A stretch of 64,000 bases of DNA from an uncultured bacterium (GTDB taxonomy: Bacteria > Planctomycetota > UBA8108 > UBA1146), in contig CAJXMG010000015.1 in the NCBI GenBank assembly GCA_913056395.1, positions 1-64,000 of the forward strand, in the 5' to 3' direction. The translations under genes and the position numbers were made by a program. Numbering within the stretch: position 1 is the first letter of the stretch; each line of letters opens with the position of its first letter. Positions 57,999 to 64,000 of this stretch are shown one piece after another. The notes below the pieces were generated by a model. That model had not been told where the DNA came from, did no database searches, and worked only from the letters and a program-made list of their open reading frames with translations.

Positions 57999-59495
57999 CT
58001 AACGATACCGGATGGCCCAGCATTCTGGCGACCAATCTTTGCCAGATTCCAGGATGATTCTTGCCCCGGTCTGCTGTTCCAAATCCCCAATTTCTTCGGC
58101 CCTGCCCTCCTTGAGAAGGTCGAAAATCCCCTCTCCGACCGTGACAACAGCCTCCTGAGTGCCTTTTTCGGCCAATCCACGGGTTAATTCCCGCATCAGG
58201 CCCGGGGCCAGACGGTGCTCCTCCCTCACCGAACCACGTCCGTTACAGGTGGGACAGGAGGTCCGTCCCAGTCGATTTTTGGACGGGCCCAGCTTCTGGC
58301 GAGTGAGTTCAAGCAGACCAAAGCGGGAGAGCGGCGCGTACCAGATCTTTGCCCGATCTTCGCGGGTGCACTCCCGAAACGCCTCTTCCAGCCTGATTTT
58401 GTGATCAGCCTCCAACATGTCGATGAAATCACAGACGATCACACCACCCAGATCCCGCAGGCGAATCTGCCGGGCCACTTCTTCAGCGGCCTCGAGATTC
58501 GTTTGCAGCGCGGTGTTCTCCAGATCGGAAGCGGTCAGGTCTGTCCCGGAGTTAACGTCGATGGCGACCAGCGCCTCCGTCTCCTCGATGACCAGCGCCC
58601 CCCCAGAGGGCAACTTCACATTGCGGTCGTAGATGCTGTCGATCTGGTTCTCGAGTCCACGGTGACGAAAGAGGGCTGTCTTTCCACGGTAGACCTCCAT
58701 CTTCAGATCGCCCGTGTGTGGCCAGCGTTGGCGATCCGCCAACAATTGCTTCCCCTTCTCTTCGTCATCGACGATCACTTCGGAAACTGAAGAGTTCCAA
58801 AGATCTCGGGATACCTTCCTCAGCAGATCAACTTCACTGCGAAGTTTTGAAGGTGCCGAAGATTCCTCGGCCTTCTGAGCTAGTTGTTGCCATTCTGTAG
58901 AGAGGCCTTCCACCTCTTTGACCAGCTCCTCCTCCTCAATTCCCGAACCGGCAGTGCGAATGATGACACCCGCCCCGGGAATGGCTGGAAGCTTTTCAGC
59001 AATCTCCCTGAGCGCCTCACGATTTTCAGCATCGATCTTTCGAGAGACTCCAGGGCGGGCAACTCCACTGAGAAGAACCAGAGACCGCCCTGGAAGTGAA
59101 ACAAAAGTGCTGACACTCGGCCCCTTTTGACCGATGGCATCCTTTGAGACCTGTACCACCAACTCCTGGCCACTGCGCAGGCAGTCCTGGATCAGACCCT
59201 CACCCCGCTTGCGAGGAAAAGGATCGTTGAATGTGCGCAGGGATACCGACTCACCCAAGTCGTAAGCGGGATGTAGATCGGCAAAATGCAAAAAAGCTGT
59301 TCGATTTTCACCGATATCGATGAAAGCAGCCTGAATCGCCGGTTCCACATTGACGACCCGCCCCAGATAGATATTCCCAACGAGTGTCCCCCCCGCTCGC
59401 TGATACTCACGGTGGTACTCCCACAGTCGCCCCGAGTCATCGACCAGGCCAACACGGGTTTCAGAGTCGACCTTTGTTTGAACCAGCAGTCGCAT
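57999..59495 (-). CDS. rng: Ribonuclease E/G family protein
   Basis: A 498-residue endoribonuclease. S1 domain at about 35-120 (GNIYLGRVVNVEPAIQAAFIDIG, split), catalytic region with VAIDVNSGTDLTASD and GGVIVCDFIDML (magnesium aspartates), and the zinc-link CPTCNGRG. It lacks the long disordered tail of RNase E, so it resembles RNase G. It processes rRNA and decays mRNA. ATG 59495 gives MRLLVQTKVDSETRVG, the usual start. It may be read together with rplU. Confidence 0.92.
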   Translation of the reverse strand: MRLLVQTKVDSETRVGLVDDSGRLWEYHREYQRAGGTLVGNIYLGRVVNVEPAIQAAFIDIGENRTAFLHFADLHPAYDLGESVSLRTFNDPFPRKRGEGLIQDCLRSGQELVVQVSKDAIGQKGPSVSTFVSLPGRSLVLLSGVARPGVSRKIDAENREALREIAEKLPAIPGAGVIIRTAGSGIEEEELVKEVEGLSTEWQQLAQKAEESSAPSKLRSEVDLLRKVSRDLWNSSVSEVIVDDEEKGKQLLADRQRWPHTGDLKMEVYRGKTALFRHRGLENQIDSIYDRNVKLPSGGALVIEETEALVAIDVNSGTDLTASDLENTALQTNLEAAEEVARQIRLRDLGGVIVCDFIDMLEADHKIRLEEAFRECTREDRAKIWYAPLSRFGLLELTRQKLGPSKNRLGRTSCPTCNGRGSVREEHRLAPGLMRELTRGLAEKGTQEAVVTVGEGIFDLLKEGRAEEIGDLEQQTGARIILESGKDWSPECWAIRYR

Positions 59496-59603
59496 GGAGA
59501 AAAACGCTCCAGAAATGAGGAGATCAAAATCGAAAGGCTGCAATGGAGCCGCATTCTCCAAGATAGCCTCCCAGTCCCAAAGGTCCAGAGAACAGGAAGA
59601 TCA

Positions 59604-59641
59604 ATAAAAAAAGGCTTCCACGGATTTACCGTGGAAGCCTT
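59604..59641 (-). terminator. Rho-independent terminator after pilQ
   Basis: On the minus strand AAGGCTTCCACGG pairs with CCGTGGAAGCCTT around five bases and is followed by TTTTTTATTG. It closes the pilus operon. Confidence 0.93.
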
Positions 59642-59664
59642 CAAAGCAACTTTTTCTGTCAGAT

Positions 59665-61557
59665 TTAGCGACCTTCTTCAGAAGTCTCTGCAGGGATCAC
59701 CTCGACGGCACCCACTGCTTCGCCTTCCTCTTCCGTTTCTCCAGTCGTGGTCGGCTCACCGTACTTCTCTTTGAAGTAGTCCCAGCGCTCTGCCTCGCGC
59801 AGGGCGTTCTGGTAAATCTCTTCGCTGACCTCACTGCTCTTGATGATGCGCGGAGTCACGAGGATCAGGAGGTGGTTCACGTCCGCCTGACGACGACGCC
59901 ACTTGAACACCTCCCCCAGGTAAGGAATGTCGGAAAGAAGCGGAATCGCCGATTCGATCTCGACGCGACGCTCGGTGTGCAAGCCACCGATCACTGCTGT
60001 CTGTCCATCACGGACACGCAGGTAAGTGACCACGGTCTGGCTGCTCTCTCTCGGGAGATCGATGAAAGCGCTGGTTCCACTGCCGGGATCACTGAAGCGG
60101 AAACGATCGAATCCAGGAATGTCCGAAGTGTTACCCACCAAGGTTGAGACCTTCGGAATCACATTCATGTAAATCATATCGGTTCCGGGGATCACGTGCG
60201 GAGACACATAAAGAGTGAATCCCACATTGACCGGCGAACGGGAGTTCTCGTCGATGGAGACGGTCACGTTTCCATTCTGGTCCTGCTGCACATTCTGCAC
60301 CGCAAACGGCACTTCCTCACCGACGAAAATCGTCGAAGGGTAGTTGTCGAGAGTGGTCAGGAATGGCTGCTGGACGATCTTCGAGTTTTCGTCGTCCTTG
60401 ACCATCGAGATGAGCAGCTGGGTCTGGGTAAAGTCGAGAACACCGAGAGCCTGATAAGGAACACCAATACTCTGCATGTTTCCGATGTCAAAGGGCCAGG
60501 TGCCTCCGTTGGAGACCACGGAACCGTTGTAGACCGGCACACCGGTGGTGGCATCCGGAATCACTCCCAGACCGGAGAGATCTGCGAAGTTGGATGAGGG
60601 CGAGGCTCCACGAGCGCTGAGACGAAATCCGTCGCGGCCCGGGGTATTCGGGTCATCCAGTTTGAGCCCTGCTTCCAAAATGTCGTCGTTGGCGGTCGAA
60701 ATGAACTTCACTTCCACCTGAACCAGAGCAGGTTCCACATCGATTTCAGCAATGATCTCAGCGATCTCGTCGAGACGGGGTGCAATGTCCTTAACGATGA
60801 TGGAGTTGGTTTTGACGTCAAAATCCATCTCTCCTCCGGGAGACAATGCGCGGCGCAATGCTCTCAGGAGAGTGAACTCCTCTTCCGAATCGGTGGTATT
60901 GGTCCCCAAGCTTCCGGCCTGCTTCTCGATATCCGAGATGATGGCCACGTACTGCTCCGGAGGACGAATGTAGCGCAACTGGTAAATCCGAGTTTCCTGC
61001 TGCTGAGTCAGTTTCTCGGGAGAAACGATACGCAAAATCTCGCTGACTCCCTCACGCTCGCTGACAACCACATATCCTGCGGTCTTGACGATGGTGTTGA
61101 GGGCCTCACGCCAGGGCACGTCTCTCAGAGTCAAGCTGACTTTCCCCTGAACATCTTCCGAAATGACGATGTTGGCACCGGACTGTTTTGCAAGCAGCTC
61201 AAGGACCACAGCCAATTCGGCATCCTGGAACTCAATGTTAATTGAAGGAGGCTGGGTGAAACGGATCAGGCGATCACTGACTTCCAAGATCACACAGTTT
61301 GTTTCACGGGCAAGAATGTCGAGAGCCTCACGCCAGTCGATGGTTTCAAGAGTCAGAGTGACGCTCTCATCCACCTGAGGATCGACGACGATGTTGACCT
61401 TGACCTGGTCTCCGATCTGGCTCAACACCTCACGAAGATCCTTGTCTCGTACATCGATAGTTACGAGGTCAACTCCACCGTTAGCCTGCATAGCGGCGGT
61501 AAAGTCCGTTGCAAAAAGGGCAACGCAAAGTGTCGCCACCAAAATCAGTATTCTCAT
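59665..61557 (-). CDS. pilQ: PilQ-type type IV pilus secretin
   Basis: A 630-residue outer-membrane channel. Signal peptide (ILILVATLCVALFATDF), two to three STN/secretin N-domains, each with a VTLTLETIDWREALDIL-like strand-helix (repeated as VSLTLRDVPWREALNTI), an N1-type domain, and the secretin core with VPFAVQNVQ, RVRDGQTAVIGGL and VPLLSDIPYLGEVFKWRR-like text near the end. ATG 61557 has GGAGG nine bases upstream (TTG 61563 also in frame). Last gene of the pil operon. Confidence 0.92.
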   Translation of the reverse strand: MRILILVATLCVALFATDFTAAMQANGGVDLVTIDVRDKDLREVLSQIGDQVKVNIVVDPQVDESVTLTLETIDWREALDILARETNCVILEVSDRLIRFTQPPSINIEFQDAELAVVLELLAKQSGANIVISEDVQGKVSLTLRDVPWREALNTIVKTAGYVVVSEREGVSEILRIVSPEKLTQQQETRIYQLRYIRPPEQYVAIISDIEKQAGSLGTNTTDSEEEFTLLRALRRALSPGGEMDFDVKTNSIIVKDIAPRLDEIAEIIAEIDVEPALVQVEVKFISTANDDILEAGLKLDDPNTPGRDGFRLSARGASPSSNFADLSGLGVIPDATTGVPVYNGSVVSNGGTWPFDIGNMQSIGVPYQALGVLDFTQTQLLISMVKDDENSKIVQQPFLTTLDNYPSTIFVGEEVPFAVQNVQQDQNGNVTVSIDENSRSPVNVGFTLYVSPHVIPGTDMIYMNVIPKVSTLVGNTSDIPGFDRFRFSDPGSGTSAFIDLPRESSQTVVTYLRVRDGQTAVIGGLHTERRVEIESAIPLLSDIPYLGEVFKWRRRQADVNHLLILVTPRIIKSSEVSEEIYQNALREAERWDYFKEKYGEPTTTGETEEEGEAVGAVEVIPAETSEEGR

Positions 61558-61705
61558 CTTCAAATTCCTCCCGAAAGGGACAGGATCACGACTTTCCCGA
61601 CTCGGTGTCAGGACTTCCTGATTTATCTATCGGTCAAAAATGCGCCCCACCTGAGGGCCAGACCGGTCTTTTTTCAGCAAAATCTCGGGTTTATCGGACC
61701 CGATA

Positions 61706-63184
61706 TCAAAATCTCCCAAATCGACGCTCGATCATCTCGCCCTCGAAGAGGAAAACGAGACGGTCCCTGTGAACCTCCTGAAGAATCGCTCCCTGGATCT
61801 CCCCACCAAGAGCCACCCATTCACCATCAACGATGGCGTGAGATCCGTCTGTAGAGATCGCAACTCCATCGATCTCAATCGATCGGGAAAGGAACGTTCT
61901 CACGATATCACTGCGGTCTCGGAGTTGGGCTGCGGCCATACTGACAAGAGTCGAAGTAGTCATGTAGGCTTCACCAGAATCCGCAATATCCTGAGAAAAA
62001 CGTTGAATTTCAGAATGCAAACGGTTCACAGTATCAAAATCATGTTCTGCGAAAGCGCGTTTCATACGATCCAATCGTGAACGGCTCTCCTCATAGAGAT
62101 GACGAACTCGAATTTCGGTTACACCATCCTCAAAATCCTGAAGGCGATCACCAATAGACTTCAATTCAGCCGCTAATTCTGGCTGATCAAAGCGCTTGGA
62201 TTCCTCAGTGATTTCCATGATTTTTTTGTAAGCCTCAGCAGCAGCATCGTGCTCGTCGTTCCTTACCGAGTACTCAATCTGAGAAATGGCTTCACGAGCT
62301 TCATTCAACAGGTTTCTTTGTTCTTCGATATCGAAGTAACTGAATTCCCGCTCAGTCTCGATAGCAACCGCCCCTTTCCAAGGAGCAGTGAATGGATCTC
62401 TGTAAGATCCCTCATTGAGAATGTAACGCTCTAGCTTCAGCGCTGAACGAACAAACCGTGTATCAGAAGTAAACGATTCAAGGACCGGAAATTGACCAAC
62501 AGCTCTTGCAATGTTCATCCCGCGTGAAGCGGCCTCATCGAGGAAGTGATAAACATCTGCTTCATTACCTGAAGCAGCGGAAGTCTCTGCAAGAAGCAAA
62601 TAAGCAATTGCCTCCTGGCCACCGGAATCTATGTATTCTTGATATTTTGCGCTGGCCTCTTCGAGATGTCCTCGGTCTGCTTCAGTGGAATGCAGGCGAC
62701 GATGAACCAATCCCAGTGTCAGGTGATAATCTGCATTATAAGGACGCAGATCGACCAACTCAGAAAGCCCTTCAAAGGCCCTCTTCCATTGACCACGACG
62801 AAGATGCTCTTCACAAGCCTTACTCAATTCAGAAATACGATGATCCTCCTCTACTTTTGAGGTGATCGACGCTTCTTCATCTTGAAATCCGGTCGCAGGC
62901 AGTACTTCAGTATTAGGCCTCTGCAACTCAGTAAGTTCAGCGTTATCCTCTGAAACTTCATTCTCCGGTGAAACGGAGAAAACGTTATCAGCAGTAACCA
63001 TTGTTTCTAGCACAGGCAACGAATCTAAACCCTCAAGGGAGTTATTTTCAGCTGCAACAGTCATTTTATTGGCAGAATCCACGACGGAATCTGAACCAAT
63101 AAAACTACTCACCAGGTATAGGACTGCGACTGAACAAAAGCCGACTACCAGAGTCCATTTCTTTTCTTGGATTAGCTCTTTCAT
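61706..63184 (-). CDS. PilP-position pilus-assembly protein with TPR-like middle
   Basis: A 492-residue inner-membrane protein: one N-terminal helix (TLVVGFCSVAVLYLVSSFIG), an acidic linker, TPR-like helices at about 110-220 (ACEEHLRRGQWKRAFEGLSEL), a charged coiled coil at 270-400, and a C-terminal beta domain (IDGVAISTDGSHAIVDGEW; VHRDRLVFLFEGEMIERR) like the periplasmic domain of PilP or GspB that contacts the secretin. It replaces the usual small PilP (about 170 residues) between pilO and pilQ. ATG 63184 overlaps the pilO stop (TGATG). Function inferred from position and C-terminus. Confidence 0.65.
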   Translation of the reverse strand: MKELIQEKKWTLVVGFCSVAVLYLVSSFIGSDSVVDSANKMTVAAENNSLEGLDSLPVLETMVTADNVFSVSPENEVSEDNAELTELQRPNTEVLPATGFQDEEASITSKVEEDHRISELSKACEEHLRRGQWKRAFEGLSELVDLRPYNADYHLTLGLVHRRLHSTEADRGHLEEASAKYQEYIDSGGQEAIAYLLLAETSAASGNEADVYHFLDEAASRGMNIARAVGQFPVLESFTSDTRFVRSALKLERYILNEGSYRDPFTAPWKGAVAIETEREFSYFDIEEQRNLLNEAREAISQIEYSVRNDEHDAAAEAYKKIMEITEESKRFDQPELAAELKSIGDRLQDFEDGVTEIRVRHLYEESRSRLDRMKRAFAEHDFDTVNRLHSEIQRFSQDIADSGEAYMTTSTLVSMAAAQLRDRSDIVRTFLSRSIEIDGVAISTDGSHAIVDGEWVALGGEIQGAILQEVHRDRLVFLFEGEMIERRFGRF

Positions 63185-63819
63185 CACTGCAACTCCTTGG
63201 CATTCACCGATTTCTCTTCGTAAACGTACGTTGAGATTTCAATGGTGAAACTTTTCTCAGGTTTGGAAGCCGCAGAGAGATCGTCACTGCGATCGATTGG
63301 AAACAAATCAAACGAATCAATGCGTAAGAATCGGGTGTGGTTCTCCACTAGATTTACAAATCTATGAAAGTGGTTGAAATCCCCCTGCATTTCGAACCGG
63401 TATTTGTGGCGCTGAAATTGTTGAGAAGAGCTCGTTTGAGCGGTAGCTGACCGGCCTCGCTTCTGATTCGTTACAGGCTCTACTGCCACAGGCTCTGCAC
63501 CTGTAATCACCAAGCCGCTTTCTTTGCAAAGTTGGGTGATCGTGTCTACGAATGCATCTCTAAGTACTTCATCTTCGCGAGGTAAGATTTCAGTGTATTC
63601 CGCAACGATTCCCTCAAGCTCCTGTAATTCGTTAACGAGGCCAGGGATCCTGTCTTTCTTGAGCAACGCAGAAGCTTCTCTGGATTCAAGTTCTTCAAGT
63701 TTTTCGCGAATTTCACTGTTCTTACTACTGAGATTCCATCCAACAACGACTTCTATACAAAAGAAGACGCCACACACAACTGCTAAAATTATCAGTTGCT
63801 TCTTTTCGTCCATGTTCAT
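63184..63819 (-). CDS. pilO: PilO-like type IV pilus inner-membrane protein
   Basis: A 211-residue protein: short cytoplasmic start, one helix (LIILAVVCGVFFCIEVVVGW), a coiled coil (NSEIREKLEELESREASALL) and a ferredoxin-like periplasmic domain (FEMQGDFNHFHRFVNLVENH). PilO aligns the pilus machine across the periplasm with PilN. ATG 63819 overlaps the upstream stop (TGATG). Confidence 0.85.
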   Translation of the reverse strand: MNMDEKKQLIILAVVCGVFFCIEVVVGWNLSSKNSEIREKLEELESREASALLKKDRIPGLVNELQELEGIVAEYTEILPREDEVLRDAFVDTITQLCKESGLVITGAEPVAVEPVTNQKRGRSATAQTSSSQQFQRHKYRFEMQGDFNHFHRFVNLVENHTRFLRIDSFDLFPIDRSDDLSAASKPEKSFTIEISTYVYEEKSVNAKELQ

Positions 63820-64000
63820 CACTGCCCCACATTCTGGCCGGAGTTTACAACCGGAGGATCATGGAGAGGTTTGAGATTGATGCCGATGGAACTACGAAAA
63901 TGCTCCGGAGCACTTTCTGTTTTTTCGACTTTCTCCCATGAGAGCGGTTTGAAACTTTGAAAATCACCGAAGAAAGAATCAGGAAATGCGCTTACATCAA
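63819..64000 (-). CDS. Partial gene upstream of pilO (PilN or PilM position)
   Basis: Open to the right edge; the last 60 codons read FPDSFFGDFQSFKPLSWEKV ... HFRSSIGINLKPLHD ... VNSGQNVGQ and stop at TGA 63821-63819. No family motif is visible in this tail; operon order suggests PilN. Proline- and serine-rich. Confidence 0.5.
   Translation of the reverse strand, partial: DVSAFPDSFFGDFQSFKPLSWEKVEKTESAPEHFRSSIGINLKPLHDPPVVNSGQNVGQ

Overview
The window reads as a chromosomal segment of a Gram-negative bacterium, most likely a planctomycete or close relative. Supporting markers are a DUF1800-DUF1501 gene pair, a CRTAC1/UnbV FG-GAP protein next to a multihaem cytochrome, two secreted proteins ending in dockerin-like EF-hand repeats, a fused ZIP-like/DUF318 metal permease, and a bacterial DNA topoisomerase VI. 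An outer membrane is implied by a PilQ-type secretin and a TolC protein. Genes are dense, often overlap by 1-13 bases, and frequently start with TTG or GTG. I assigned this lineage from gene content only.

Layout. 1-2.0 kb (minus) is odd: a CpaF-type ATPase fragment is joined to the first ~100 residues of SbcC, followed by intact sbcD and a frame-broken remnant. 2.1-3.4 kb holds ssrA (tmRNA) with smpB, then tRNA-Leu and tRNA-Val on the plus strand. 3.4-7.3 kb (minus) has a sulfur-handling pair (MBL-fold/rhodanese persulfide dioxygenase-like protein plus rhodanese-DUF2892), a sigma factor and an NTF2-like protein. 7.4-21.2 kb has a secreted esterase with dockerin, a TPR protein, DUF2270, a Tricorn-like S41 protease, a 33-residue basic protein with a bL37-like motif, class I fructose-bisphosphate aldolase, the DUF1800/DUF1501 pair, a metal permease and a bacilliredoxin. 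21.2-25.7 kb (minus) has two SPFH proteins, arginase, and a thioredoxin-like gene interrupted by one in-frame UGA.

That UGA is the most exciting observation. It sits exactly where the first cysteine of a CxxC motif is expected (U-P-P-C), the same frame continues the thioredoxin fold for 269 residues, and a hairpin with bacterial SECIS geometry lies 23 nt downstream. I read it as an unannotated secreted selenoprotein, translationally coupled to arginase. Standard gene callers would split or truncate it.

25.7-31.6 kb: NUDIX hydrolase, the two topoisomerase VI subunits (B carrying a histone H1-like Lys/Ala tail), an MscS channel and an alpha/beta hydrolase. 31.7-40.8 kb: pentahaem cytochrome, UnbV protein, dockerin protein, and a coupled run DUF309-RluA-GT39-PAP2. 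40.9-46.6 kb: ArsR regulator, a complete MacAB-TolC-like tripartite exporter operon, tRNA-Asn. 46.8-49.8 kb: sigma-54 activator and pyrimidine/purine salvage (hpt, upp, cdd). 49.8-55.0 kb: a Pro/Arg-repeat secreted protein and an overlapping operon coaX - MnmE-like GTPase - pyrB - VanZ. 55.0-64.0 kb: pilT, rplU-rpmA-obg, RNase E/G, and the pilN?-pilO-pilP-like-pilQ operon running off the right edge.
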